Below, in pieces: positions 1-8,286 of a stretch of 64,000 bases of DNA; positions within the stretch are counted from its first letter, which is position 1, and each line of letters opens with the position of its first letter. Below the pieces are notes generated by a model. It had not been told where the DNA came from, searched no databases, and was given only the letters and a program-made list of their open reading frames with translations. Source of the stretch: Halalkalibacter oceani (lineage in GTDB: Bacteria; Bacillota; Bacilli; Bacillales; Bacillaceae_D); contig NZ_JAMBOS010000016.1 in the NCBI RefSeq assembly GCF_023715705.1, positions 1 through 64,000 of the forward strand. Reading direction: 5' to 3'. The position numbers and the translations under genes were made by a program.

Positions 1-122
1 CCTTTGAGGTCTGGCCAGTAGAAGAAGTACAAATGGCGAACCGTTCAGTGGCCCTTTAGGGTCTGGTCAGCAACAAAGGCTTCCAGCCGTAGAACAAACC
101 ACCCGTTCTCACGGGTGGTTTT
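1..122 (+). mobile_element. Probable right end of an IS605/IS1341-type (tnpB) element
   Basis: One frame is open from the window edge to a TAG at 58-60 and would be the last 19 residues of a protein. It is followed by compact structured sequence ending in a perfect 11-bp hairpin with a TCTC loop (96-121). A C-terminal tnpB end overlapping a structured RNA and closed by a hairpin is the usual architecture of these elements, and the sequence resembles Bacillus members as I remember them. The transposase body lies outside the window, so the call rests on resemblance. The hairpin could equally be an ordinary terminator of the upstream gene. Confidence 0.38.
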
Positions 123-191
123 GATTTCCCCCAATTCAGGAGCTGGTTTTGCGGTCTTTAAGACTTTAAGAAGAAGAGCAGGGACTTTTTA

Positions 192-1604
192 TCAACTGGA
201 GCAATTGTTTTTCGGTAGAAATAAGGTGAACATGGTTTCTTCTTGTGGCTGACTCGTTATACGTACATACCCGTTATGAGCATTTGCCACTTCTTGAACG
301 ATCGCCAAGCCCAGTCCGAATCCTTCCCCGCCACGTCCTTTCGCGCCCCGATAAAACCGTTCAAAAATCAGCTTCTGCTTTTCCGCGTCAATTCCGGGAC
401 CATGATCAGCCACTGTGATGGTGACATGTTCTTCCTCCTGCCTGAGAAAGATGCCCAAATACCGGCCATCACCGCCGTATTGAATCGCGTTTTCGATCAG
501 GTTGCGCGCCGCTCTTTCCAGCAAGGAGGCGTCATATGCCAGGTAGAGGGGTTCCTCCGGAATGTGAATATCCACCTCGATCCCTTTTGCTTCGACGATC
601 GGGATGTATGAGGCGGCAATCAGCCTGATCGTCTCTCCTAAATCCTGCCGTACAAACCGGATATGCTGTTTGTACTTGTCGATCTGGGCGATTTCAAGCA
701 ATTTCTGTAGTAAGTCGTCCATGTATTGCGCCCGTCGGAGCAGGTTAGTCATATACTTTTGCTGTTCTGCCGGATTTTTCAGAAGGTGCTTGTCCAGACT
801 CTCAGCATAGCCGATGATCATCGTCAGCGGTGTGCGCAAATCGTGAGAGATGTCAGCAATGAGCGACTTGCGCTTGGCGTCCAGCTCGTTGATCCGGGCG
901 ACGTTGGCGCGAATGCGGTTGGCCATTTCATTGAAGCTGCGGGTCAGCTGTCCGATTTCATCGCTGGACTCAGTTTCAATGAGCAGGGAGGTGTCATTTG
1001 CATCGAATGTTTTCATAGCATGGTTCAGTGCTGTCAGCCGCCGGTTCAACCTGAGGAAGAAGATCAGGGCGAATACATAAGGTGTCAAAATGAAGAGAGC
1101 CAGGGGCAAAAGCAGTTGACCGAACTGGGCGTAATCTTGGATGTATACGAAAATCTGACTGCCCTGCATGGCGTCATTGGGCAAGGACATTATCAGAAAC
1201 TGTTGCTCTTCTCCTGTCTGCCAATCAAAGAGCAAAGTGATCTGCTCTCCTTCCTCCCACAAATATTGCGGCATATTCAAAAAGAGGTTCATCACTTCAT
1301 TTATGTCGTAGTCGAAGGTGCGACCGTTCGTGGCGTAGCGCAATTGTCCATCTGCTCCGAGCCAGGCCAGTTCAATCACCGGGTGGTCGCGCTGGAAGTC
1401 CTCAAGCAGGTCTGCTGTCTGTCCGGATTCAGCCTCACTCTGCTGTGCTTGACGGGCCAGTTCCTGACCAAGCGTATTCAGGTTTTGGTGGGTATAGCCC
1501 TGGTTGAAAAGCCAGCCAATCACAGCAGCAATACCAATTAGCAGCAGGAGAGAGGTCAATGAACTGGAAAGAAGCAGCAGCCATAGTTTGCCCCTGAGGT
1601 TCAT
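192..1604 (-). CDS. HAMP-domain sensor histidine kinase
   Basis: Membrane sensor kinase of 470 residues, partner of the response regulator just upstream; the two genes overlap by 4 nt (ATGA-type), so they are co-translated. Order seen: transmembrane segment about 7-33, an extracytoplasmic sensor region of about 130 residues, second transmembrane segment about 163-185, HAMP linker, HisKA box ISHDLRTPL with phosphorylatable His254, then the HATPase N box (NLIENAIQYG), G1 box (DHGPGI) and G2 box (GFGLGL). It should autophosphorylate and pass phosphate to Asp54 of the partner. The signal is not deducible: the sensor region matches nothing I recognise and no target gene is adjacent. Confidence 0.93.
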   Translation of the reverse strand: MNLRGKLWLLLLSSSLTSLLLLIGIAAVIGWLFNQGYTHQNLNTLGQELARQAQQSEAESGQTADLLEDFQRDHPVIELAWLGADGQLRYATNGRTFDYDINEVMNLFLNMPQYLWEEGEQITLLFDWQTGEEQQFLIMSLPNDAMQGSQIFVYIQDYAQFGQLLLPLALFILTPYVFALIFFLRLNRRLTALNHAMKTFDANDTSLLIETESSDEIGQLTRSFNEMANRIRANVARINELDAKRKSLIADISHDLRTPLTMIIGYAESLDKHLLKNPAEQQKYMTNLLRRAQYMDDLLQKLLEIAQIDKYKQHIRFVRQDLGETIRLIAASYIPIVEAKGIEVDIHIPEEPLYLAYDASLLERAARNLIENAIQYGGDGRYLGIFLRQEEEHVTITVADHGPGIDAEKQKLIFERFYRGAKGRGGEGFGLGLAIVQEVANAHNGYVRITSQPQEETMFTLFLPKNNCSS

Positions 1605-2290
1605 GATGACCCTTCCATGAAGCGGTAGCCGAGACCGCGAACGGTTTGAATGTACTTCGGTTCTGATGGATTATCTTCTACCTTTTTTCTTAAATAATTC
1701 ACATAGACTTTGACCGGGTTGTTGTCCCCATGGTCGAGCTTCCAGACCTGGCGGAGAATTTCCCGGTGTGTGAAGACCTTGCCCGGATTTTGCAGAAAAA
1801 GTTCCAGGAGTGCTCCTTCTATCGGAGAAAGATAGATTTTCTCCTCGCGCTTCTGAATGAACGAACCTTCCACATCAAAGACCGCTTCCCCAAGCTTGAA
1901 CCGCTTGATTCGTAAGGCCGGGTTGCTTCTGCGCAAAATAGCCTGGATACGTGCGATCAATTCGCCAGGACTAAACGGCTTCGTGACGTAATCATCCGCA
2001 CCGAGACCGAGGGTTTCGATCTTATCCTCCTCCAGCTGCCTGGCACTTAGCACGATCACCGGCGTTTTCAGACCGTTCTGCGTCAGATGGTTAAGGACCT
2101 CCCAGCCATCCATATGTTCCATCATCAGATCCAACACGATCAGGTCCATGGATGAGCGCTCCAGAACGGACAGGGCCTGTTGACCTGATTCTGCCTCAAC
2201 GACCTGCATACCGGCATTCTCCAGATGAAGCTTTAGAATATCCCTGATTTCCTCTTCGTTATCGACTACCAATATGTTTTGAGATGTCAC
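1601..2290 (-). CDS. OmpR/PhoB-family response regulator
   Basis: Two-domain DNA-binding response regulator of 229 residues. The receiver domain has the acidic pocket near the N-terminus, phospho-acceptor Asp54 (VLDLMM), the switch Ser in VLSARQ and Lys in TKPFSPGE. The C-terminal half is a winged helix ending in the typical VRGLGYRF. It is the first gene of a two-gene operon with the histidine kinase encoded immediately downstream on the same strand. Regulatory targets are not evident from the window. Confidence 0.95.
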   Translation of the reverse strand: MTSQNILVVDNEEEIRDILKLHLENAGMQVVEAESGQQALSVLERSSMDLIVLDLMMEHMDGWEVLNHLTQNGLKTPVIVLSARQLEEDKIETLGLGADDYVTKPFSPGELIARIQAILRRSNPALRIKRFKLGEAVFDVEGSFIQKREEKIYLSPIEGALLELFLQNPGKVFTHREILRQVWKLDHGDNNPVKVYVNYLRKKVEDNPSEPKYIQTVRGLGYRFMEGSS

Positions 2291-2405
2291 GGGCGTCCCT
2301 CCATTCTGCTATCCTTTTTTTCATTATACTTATTTCAGAACGTTTGCTACATGCGTGCTTCATCCTTTAACCAAGCTTTAACCATTGAGCACCGGCAGGA
2401 GTGGA

Positions 2406-2492
2406 ATGAAAAAGGGCAAATCAGGGAAGAACCATCTGTGTGAAAGCGAGGAAGAGGAGCAGTATTGTATTCCTGATGGGTCGCATGAATAA
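2406..2492 (+). CDS. Possible 28-residue small protein
   Basis: ATG preceded by AGGAG with 4-nt spacing. The product starts with a lysine-rich head, has an acidic middle with four consecutive Glu, and contains two Cys. A strong terminator follows 60 nt later on the same strand although no other plus-strand gene precedes it, which is the main reason to list it. No family is recognised and chance occurrence is quite possible. Confidence 0.18.
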   Translation: MKKGKSGKNHLCESEEEEQYCIPDGSHE

Positions 2493-2553
2493 AAGGCGAC
2501 CGCTGCCGAAGAAACTTTACAGGGTGAGAAAGGGAGTGTTCGAACGGTATACG

Positions 2554-2595
2554 GACCGCATAAATTGTGATTTTCCTCATTATGCGGTCTTTTTT
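2554..2595 (+). terminator. Intrinsic terminator
   Basis: Perfect 10-bp stem (2554-2563 with 2580-2589) followed by six T on the plus strand. It points away from the minus-strand neighbours, so it terminates some plus-strand transcript, for instance of the small ORF at 2406. Confidence 0.6.
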
Positions 2596-2622
2596 CAATG
2601 ATAGGCACCCTTGAACATCGAA

Positions 2623-2997
2623 TTAGCGCCGGGCCGACTCTCTGTATGCTTGCAGCCATTCAGGGTGTCCGGGTATTAATTTCGTGAAGGAATGCAGCAA
2701 TGCAAAGCCTTCCTTGATCCTGTTTTGAGCGAAATGATCTTTCATCTTTTCATAGTCTTCCGGTTTAAACATTTTCATCATTTCATTGATGTCGTCCTTC
2801 GGGGTTGAGGGAATCGAGACTTTCACCGCATCCCGCATGATCACATCAAGCTGTCGTCCCACGGGGCTAATTTCCAGCAGATCGTGGGACACTCTCGAAA
2901 CGGCTAATGTTTTCCCGGTGTGCAAGGCCGTCTGCTTCTGTTGTCCGCGGTGATCAAATAGAGTCGGGTAAGGTGTAGGCTGGCTGCTCACTTTCAT
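2623..2997 (-). CDS. Hypothetical protein, 124 residues
   Basis: Well-supported start: AAGGAGGT lies 8 nt before ATG at 2997. The product is soluble and without signal peptide or membrane segment. The N-terminal third is polar, the central part is predicted beta/turn-like, and the C-terminal half is helical and charged (EDYEKMKDHFAQNR). I do not recognise the family. It stands alone on its strand, between the two-component operon and a divergent MFS gene. Confidence 0.7.
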   Translation of the reverse strand: MKVSSQPTPYPTLFDHRGQQKQTALHTGKTLAVSRVSHDLLEISPVGRQLDVIMRDAVKVSIPSTPKDDINEMMKMFKPEDYEKMKDHFAQNRIKEGFALLHSFTKLIPGHPEWLQAYRESARR

Positions 2998-3353
2998 TTC
3001 TGTGACCTCCTTGTGATTTGGTTACTAACTGCGTTTTGCCTGTACTTTTCCAGGCAGAGGGGTTTCTGCGTGTCATTTCAAAGAAAAGCTGCTTTTGTCG
3101 TTTTTCTTAATATCGGCATTTGAAACCGTTTGCTTTAAAGGTATTTTCTTGGTCAGAAAAGGATCACAGCTTGATTAAAAATGTGAGTAGCCGGCAATGA
3201 ACAATTATATCCACTGTGGCTATAAACGAGTAGTGAGAGCATCTGCTCTTTCCTTCGTTGCTTCTACTCAGCGCCTATCACTGGTTTCAGGAGCGGGATG
3301 TATTGTAAACTGGACGAAAAAGCATGATGTCTTGTCCTAAAGGAGTACTTGTC
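2998..3353. other. Divergent intergenic region
   Basis: About 355 bases between the hypothetical gene and the MFS gene. A 28-nt hairpin at 3081-3108 (AAGAAAAGC ... TTTTTCTT) resembles one arm of the dispersed repeat described at 13683. Another loose dyad, GAGTAG ... CTACTC, spans about 3229-3269. No ORF with a credible start is seen. Confidence 0.4.
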
Positions 3354-4496
3354 ATGTCGCGTATGATTTATGTCCTGATTGTTGTTGTCTTTATTGATAC
3401 ATTTATTCAGCTTCCGATCATCTCCCCTTATGCCGTCAGCCTGGGAGCAGGAGATGTGCTTGTTGGAGCGGTTGTTGCTGTGTATTCATTGGCGAATATG
3501 GTTGGCAATGTGATCGGCGGTCACTGGATTGACCGGCTCGGCTATAAGAAAATGCTGGTCTTCGGGATGGTCAGTGTCGCTCTTGTGCTGCTGCTCTATC
3601 CTTTGGCGCAAAACGGTGAGCAGCTGTTTGTCATCCGCTTTGTCCATGGGCTGGCCGGCGGTGTCCTGATTCCTGCGGCATTCGCATTGATTGGGGAGCG
3701 CTCTGATAAGCGGAGAAAAGGGAAGGCGATGGCGTTTGCCGGCGCGGCGATCGGCATTGCGGCGATTACCGGACCGGCGATTGGCGGTGGGCTCGCCTCC
3801 CGTGGAGAATATAGCGCAGTTTTCCTTTTTACAGCGGCTTTGTTTCTTGTTGCATTGCTTGTCAGTTACTCACATATTCCGCGACAAAGAGCGATGTCTG
3901 TCCGAAGCATGGTGCAGTGGCAGGATGTCTGGCTGCTGATGAGACAGCTTCCTTTGCTGCAGGCGTCTTTAGCGGCGTTCGCCCTGATGGTCAGCAATGG
4001 GACGCTGGCCTATGCACTGCCATTAAAAGTCGGGGATATCGATTTTACGACGGCGACAACCGGAATGCTGCTCAGTCTTTATGGAATTACGGCGCTCATT
4101 GTTTTTGTTACGCCGCTTAACAGGATCTATGAGCGATTTCGCTCCTGGAAGCTTGTGGTGACAGGTCTGATTCTGATTGCGCTCTCACTGGTCATCATTC
4201 ATTACGTGCTGGAGATCGAGTGGCTCGTGCTCGCCATGCTTATTTATGGGACGGGCTTTGCGCTCATCTTTCCATCAATGAATCAAATGGTGGCTGACGC
4301 TTCGACAACGGTTAATCGCGGGAAAGCATACGGGATCTTTTATGCCTTCTTTTCGCTCGGTGTCGTTGCCGGTTCGTTTCTTTCCGGTTTTGCGCGGGAA
4401 CAGTTCGGTGCGCCATTTTTATTCAGCGCGCTGCTGATGCTTTCCTGCACGGCGCTACTCGTTCTGTTTTCGTATCATGAAAAGTCCGGGCATTAA
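3354..4496 (+). CDS. MFS family transporter (drug/metabolite efflux type)
   Basis: Integral membrane protein of 380 residues with about 12 hydrophobic segments and the MFS motif A between TM2 and TM3 (GHWIDRLGYKKML), plus a TM5-like glycine-rich run near AAIGIAAITGPAIGGGLA typical of drug:H+ antiporters. The ATG at 3354 is chosen because AAAGGAG lies 8 nt upstream; the longer reading from 3324 has no ribosome binding site. Monocistronic; a YdeI-like gene converges from the other strand. Substrate unknown. Confidence 0.9.
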   Translation: MSRMIYVLIVVVFIDTFIQLPIISPYAVSLGAGDVLVGAVVAVYSLANMVGNVIGGHWIDRLGYKKMLVFGMVSVALVLLLYPLAQNGEQLFVIRFVHGLAGGVLIPAAFALIGERSDKRRKGKAMAFAGAAIGIAAITGPAIGGGLASRGEYSAVFLFTAALFLVALLVSYSHIPRQRAMSVRSMVQWQDVWLLMRQLPLLQASLAAFALMVSNGTLAYALPLKVGDIDFTTATTGMLLSLYGITALIVFVTPLNRIYERFRSWKLVVTGLILIALSLVIIHYVLEIEWLVLAMLIYGTGFALIFPSMNQMVADASTTVNRGKAYGIFYAFFSLGVVAGSFLSGFAREQFGAPFLFSALLMLSCTALLVLFSYHEKSGH

Positions 4497-4563
4497 AGGG
4501 AAAGAAGAGCGATCCCGTTCCAAGGAGGGAAGGCCCGTTTGTTGATGGGGCTGATGCAGCCGG

Positions 4564-5214
4564 CTAGTTGTCTCTTTGCCGATACAAGGCAATCGACTTG
4601 TATTTCTGTGAGAGAATCGTAATCATTTCCTGCTGGCGCTTGTCCCTCGTTTTTTGCTGTCTAGCGGAAAAGATATGACGTGCCCAGTCTTTTTGGTAGC
4701 CCGGAGTTAAACTTTGATAAAAGGCAAGCTCCTCTGGATGTTCGGCTAATAAGATCTCCACATTTTTCACATACTGCTCATAATCGGCGACTTGCTGGCT
4801 GGGCGCCGCTGTTTTCTTAGCCTTCTTTTTCTCGCGCTTTAAGCCGATGACGGTGAAGGTCTGGTCCATGCTGACCATCCGCGAAAACTTCAAGTCGCTC
4901 CCGGCGACATACCCGTCTTGATTAACGTTCATCGCCGGGAAAATCTCATCCCGGTGGATCGAAGTATCGTAGCGCTTGTTTCCCTTTTTCGGATAAGCGA
5001 AAAACAGATAGCCTTTTTCAACTAACGCTTGACTGGCAATAACTTGCTTCGTAAAAGAAATCATTTCATTCAGCGTTTCGATAAAAATGAAAATCGCATC
5101 ATGATTTTCAGTTAATGTGGTCGGCTGATCGTGAAACAGCTCGTAATCCTCTGGCTCGTTGATCACAACTAAATGTTTATATTTATGTAAGCTCTGCTTT
5201 TCTATAATGGACAT
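4564..5214 (-). CDS. YdeI/OmpD-associated (OmdA) family protein
   Basis: 216-residue soluble protein. The C-terminal 60 residues carry the OmdA-type helical block (SLTPGYQKDWARHIFSARQQ followed by a Lys/Arg-rich TRDKRQQEM helix) found in proteins annotated as YdeI/bacteriocin-protection. The N-terminal part is an alpha/beta DUF1801-like domain, with weaker resemblance. ATG 5214 is preferred over the GTG two codons earlier because AAGGAGG then has 8-nt spacing instead of 2. Molecular function of the family is not established; some members affect membrane peptide or cationic stress. Confidence 0.7.
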   Translation of the reverse strand: MSIIEKQSLHKYKHLVVINEPEDYELFHDQPTTLTENHDAIFIFIETLNEMISFTKQVIASQALVEKGYLFFAYPKKGNKRYDTSIHRDEIFPAMNVNQDGYVAGSDLKFSRMVSMDQTFTVIGLKREKKKAKKTAAPSQQVADYEQYVKNVEILLAEHPEELAFYQSLTPGYQKDWARHIFSARQQKTRDKRQQEMITILSQKYKSIALYRQRDN

Positions 5215-5308
5215 TTTCACAGCCTCCTTCAGGCAATGGATACGCTCTTTGCCTCATTATAGCGGGAAGAAAAGGGGCTGTCATCTCAGCTTTATTTCGA
5301 ATGGATGC

Positions 5309-5339
5309 TTGCACCTGCCGTTACGTGAGCCTTTAAGAT
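5309..5339 (+). promoter_or_regulatory. MerR-type promoter with 19-bp spacer
   Basis: TTGCAC (5309-5314) and TAAGAT (5334-5339) are separated by 19 bp, the stretched spacing that MerR-family activators correct. It lies directly upstream of the MerR gene at 5361, suggesting autoregulation. The dyad in the spacer is weak. Confidence 0.45.
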
Positions 5340-5360
5340 TAAAGGAGTCAGGATGAAAGG

Positions 5361-6131
5361 ATGAAGAAAATGAACGATGAGACATATACGATCAGCGAAT
5401 TTGCCCGGCGGACGGGGTTGACGGTCAGGACGCTGCGCTTTTACGAGGAAATGGAACTGTTGGTGCCGAATAAGTACAATCAGGCCGGCTATCGGCTTTA
5501 CGGTATGGATGATCTAACAACGCTTCAGCATATTCAGACGTTAAAGTTCATTGGCTATTCGCTCCAGGAGATTCAGCAGCTCCTGAAGGCAGAGGCTCCG
5601 GTGCCGAAGTCCTTTGAAAGCTCGTTGTCACTCCAGCACCGGCTGTTAACGGAAAAGCGGATAGAACTGGAGAGGGCGATTGAGGCGATCGAAAGGGTGC
5701 AGCATTTAGTAAAGCAGGGCTATAAGCTGGATTGGTCGATGATCAGCTCTTTTTTGCTCAGTATTAAGCATGAGGAAGAGCATAAGGCATGGATAAAGGA
5801 GCACTTTTCCGAGGAAATGGCCGCTCAGATGTACGATTTGACAAAGGAGGAATGGCTTCAGCTCGACAAAGAATGGATGAAGCTATTATCGAAAATTAAA
5901 GCGCTTGTTCAGCAAAAGGTCTCACCGGAGTCGAAAGAAGCGAAAGCAGTGCTGACCGAGATAATGGAGCTCGCCTTCAAGTATGTTGATGAGGAAGAGT
6001 TTTCCAAGCAGTTGCTTGAGCAGCAGGACAGTATTCTTAAGAACATGGATGATTTCCGCTTTCCGAATGTCTTTACAAAAGAGGAGGAGGCCTTTTTGAA
6101 AGAGACTGTAAAGGCGATCGAGGAAGAATAG
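5361..6131 (+). CDS. MerR-family regulator with TipAS-like effector domain
   Basis: 256 residues. The N-terminal 75 residues form a MerR winged helix (YTISEFARRTGLTVRTLRFYEE, then GYRLYG). A helical dimerisation region follows, and the acidic helical C-terminal half resembles the TipAS drug-binding domain (paralog at 31557). TipAS-type regulators activate their own promoter on binding ligands such as cyclic thiopeptides; the ligand here is unknown. Start choice is uncertain: ATG 5361 lies 13 nt after AAAGGAG, ATG 5370 is an alternative. The adjacent tag gene starts 91 nt downstream and may be co-transcribed. Confidence 0.85.
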   Translation: MKKMNDETYTISEFARRTGLTVRTLRFYEEMELLVPNKYNQAGYRLYGMDDLTTLQHIQTLKFIGYSLQEIQQLLKAEAPVPKSFESSLSLQHRLLTEKRIELERAIEAIERVQHLVKQGYKLDWSMISSFLLSIKHEEEHKAWIKEHFSEEMAAQMYDLTKEEWLQLDKEWMKLLSKIKALVQQKVSPESKEAKAVLTEIMELAFKYVDEEEFSKQLLEQQDSILKNMDDFRFPNVFTKEEEAFLKETVKAIEEE

Positions 6132-6222
6132 GAGAGTGATGACAGGCTGGACGGACTGCTTGCTGTCTGCTCCACCTGGTTATGCTATAGTAAGAGTAAA
6201 AAGAAGGACAGGAAGGCGATAG

Positions 6223-6801
6223 ATGATGAAGAGGACATGCTCGTGGCCGAACGGTCATCCGTTGATGGAGGCTTACCATGACGAGGAGTGGTGCGTCCCT
6301 TCCTTCGACGACCGCTATATTTTTGAGCTTTTGACCCTTGAAGGGGCGCAGGCCGGATTGTCGTGGCAGATTGTGCTTTCAAAGCGTGCTGGCTATCAGG
6401 AAGCCTTTCAGCACTTTGATCTTAATTATTGTGCGGAGCTGACGGACGCCGATTTGCAGACGATTAAAGAGCAATATCAGGTGATTAAGCATCCGACCAA
6501 ACTCGAGTCGGTCCGAACGAATGCCCAGGCCATTTTGAACATACAGGCGGAGTTTGGGAGCTTTTCTGATTTTTTATGGCGTTATGTTGACGGGAAGCCG
6601 ATCATCAATCAGTGGGAGAGCGAAGGTGAGATCCCTGCCCAAACCGCTTTATCAAAGCAGATTAGCAAGGACTTAAAAAAGCGGAATTTCAAATTCGTCG
6701 GCCCTGTTACGATTTACTCGTTTATGCAGGCGATTGGCCTCGTCGATGATCATATTCGGACTTGTGCGTTTCATACGGCTCACCGACATAAGGTGACATG
6801 A
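6223..6801 (+). CDS. tag: DNA-3-methyladenine glycosylase I
   Basis: Base-excision repair enzyme removing 3-methyladenine from alkylated DNA. The 192 residues match the normal length of the HhH-superfamily Tag family. Visible signatures: N-terminal CSWPNGHPLMEAYHDEEW (zinc-binding Cys and His plus the catalytic-pocket Glu), LTLEGAQAGLSW, and the C-terminal FKFVGPVTIYSFMQAIGLVDDH with the zinc ligand region HIRTCAFH. AGGAAGG precedes the ATG with normal spacing. A strong terminator follows at 6877. Confidence 0.95.
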   Translation: MMKRTCSWPNGHPLMEAYHDEEWCVPSFDDRYIFELLTLEGAQAGLSWQIVLSKRAGYQEAFQHFDLNYCAELTDADLQTIKEQYQVIKHPTKLESVRTNAQAILNIQAEFGSFSDFLWRYVDGKPIINQWESEGEIPAQTALSKQISKDLKKRNFKFVGPVTIYSFMQAIGLVDDHIRTCAFHTAHRHKVT

Positions 6802-6876
6802 CTTTCTCAAGAGCTGGAGACAATACCGGCTTTTCCCTGCTGCAATCGTATTACGCTCACTTGCAACGGGCCTTGG

Positions 6877-6920
6877 CGTGGATAAAAGGATGTTTTTTTA
6901 CCTTTTATCCACGTCTTTTT
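6877..6920 (+). terminator. Intrinsic terminator of tag
   Basis: 13-bp perfect stem (6877-6889 with 6901-6913) and a T tract at 6916-6920. Confidence 0.8.
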
Positions 6921-6940
6921 AAATCGAAGATAACATTTTC

Positions 6941-7020
6941 GGGTACCGGCTTCGTAAGTTAAAGAGGGCTGAAGAAAGCCTGTGATTGTAACGGCTCTGT
7001 ATACCTGTGCGGTTTTCTTA
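6941..7020 (-). repeat. Dispersed two-hairpin repeat, degenerate copy
   Basis: Shares with the copies at 13683 and 20171 the words ACCGGCTTCG, GGCTGAA...AAAGCC, TGTAACGGCTC and GCGGTTTTCTTA in the same order. As in the other copies, its last TTA is the stop codon (TAA) of the minus-strand gene, here mscL. Confidence 0.55.
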
Positions 7021-7398
7021 GTTTGTCTTCTTCTGTAAGGCGTCTCTGATTTCACGCAGGAGGACGACCTGCTCATCTTCTTTTTCAATCACTTCCTCGG
7101 CGGCTTTTTTCACAAAGCGGTCTCTTGTGATTTTGTTAAAAGCTTTAACGAAAATAAATAAGGCCGCTGCGATAATGAGGAAATCGATAATAGCTTGAAT
7201 GAAAACGCCGTAAGTAATCCCGTTATAAGCCCATTCTGAAGTGAAATCCGTATTGCCGAAAATCAGGGCGATCGATGGCATAATGATGTTTTCCACCAGG
7301 GCGTTGACGATGCTTGTAAACGCTCCTGCTATTACGACCGCGACTGCCAGATCCAGCACATTTCCCCTCATGATGAATTCCTTAAATTCTTTCCACAT
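7018..7398 (-). CDS. mscL: Large-conductance mechanosensitive channel
   Basis: 126-residue membrane channel that opens under high membrane tension and releases solutes on hypo-osmotic shock. The N-terminal amphipathic helix ([26 protein letters not shown]) leads into the pore-lining TM1 with its Gly/Ala pattern. A periplasmic loop, TM2 ([16 protein letters not shown]) and a charged cytoplasmic helix follow ([21 protein letters not shown]). Length and order fit the family exactly. It is transcribed alone, convergent with tag. Confidence 0.97.
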   Translation of the reverse strand: MWKEFKEFIMRGNVLDLAVAVVIAGAFTSIVNALVENIIMPSIALIFGNTDFTSEWAYNGITYGVFIQAIIDFLIIAAALFIFVKAFNKITRDRFVKKAAEEVIEKEDEQVVLLREIRDALQKKTN

Positions 7399-7534
7399 AG
7401 GTCTTCTCCTTTACTGCTGCTCATTTAGATTTTTCATTGTAAAAAAACTTCTTAACTTAAAAATGATTTCTTTTTCCCAGATTGTCAACTCTGTTTGTCG
7501 AAAACAGATCTTTATTACGAAGTTTTGGTCGACT

Positions 7535-8048
7535 GATATAGAATCTTTTGTTGCGAGCATTGCTGAGCAGACGAATTTACTCGCCTTGAATGCTTCGATT
7601 GAAGCGGCCCGGGCCGGAGAAAATGGCAAAGGATTTCGGTCGTCGCGGATGAAATCAGAAAGCTGGCGGAACAGTCCAGCCGCTTTAACAGTGAGATAGC
7701 GGAGGTCATTACCGCTTTAACGAAGCAGGCTTCTGAAGCCGTCAGCGCAGTGGAGCGTGTCCAAACGGTAACGGCTGAGCAGCAAGGCAGCTTGGCCGAA
7801 ACGAAACACCAGTTTGAAACGTTATTCCAATCGCTCGTTGTGATTGAGGACGTCATTTCGCAAGTGGTCGAGACAGGTGAGCAAATGAAGCATAAGGCAG
7901 ATGAACTTTATGCAGTCGCTCTCGGCAATTTCAGAAGAAAATGCCACGACGACAGAGGAGGTTATGGGTTCCCATCGAGCAGCAAACCGCAGCGATTGAA
8001 AAAATGTCAGATGAAATTAACAGCATTACTGAAGTCGCACAGCAATAG
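7535..8048 (+). pseudogene. Decayed methyl-accepting chemotaxis protein, signalling domain
   Basis: The conserved hairpin tip of chemoreceptors ([20 protein letters not shown]) is intact. Just after ENGKGF a frameshift (about 7630-7640) moves the reading to the [14 protein letters not shown] region, and later shifts (about 7895 and 7970) interrupt the C-terminal helix (LSAISEENATTTEEVM, then IEQQTAAIEKMSDEINSITEVAQQ) before TAG at 8046. No N-terminal sensor, transmembrane or HAMP part is present upstream. It is therefore a 5'-truncated, multiply frameshifted remnant and should not make a receptor. Confidence 0.88.
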
Positions 8049-8111
8049 AGCGCGCCGTCCGTTAAGAATACAAGATTAAGGAGCTTGCTGGAGAAGAATA
8101 ATGAAGGAATG

Positions 8112-8147
8112 AAAAAACTGGTGTGGCTACTCAGCACCAGTTTTTTT
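8112..8147. terminator. Intrinsic terminator, bidirectional-looking
   Basis: AAAAAACTGGTG pairs with CACCAGTTTTTTT; A and T tracts on both sides. It closes the chemoreceptor remnant. Confidence 0.7.
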
Positions 8148-8234
8148 GGTAGAAAAGGAGAAAGCAAACGATAGATTCGTGAGTTTTTAAAATAATTAAT
8201 GAATGTAGGTTGACGGCACCTGCCAACTAAAAAT

Positions 8235-8271
8235 AAGAACTTGCGCCTGATGGCAAGTTCTTGTTTTTTTT
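8235..8271. terminator. Intrinsic terminator after the SDR gene
   Basis: 10-bp stem (8235-8244 with 8253-8262). There is a T tract on the plus strand, and TTATTTTTA on the minus strand, so it can serve the minus-strand SDR gene ending at 8287. Confidence 0.7.
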
Positions 8272-8286
8272 GATATATGAGTTGAT

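Larger units (their letters stand above)
2291..2622. other. Intergenic region with a + strand terminator
   Basis: About 330 bases between the response regulator and a small minus-strand gene. It holds a 28-codon plus-strand ORF and, beyond it, a plus-strand intrinsic terminator, both listed separately. I see no long ORF with a convincing start. Confidence 0.5.

Noticed and set aside
726-1541. Long plus-strand ORF of 271 codons opposite the histidine kinase gene
   Set aside because: It lies fully antisense to a gene with complete kinase motifs, shows no family resemblance and has no ribosome binding site. It is a shadow frame.
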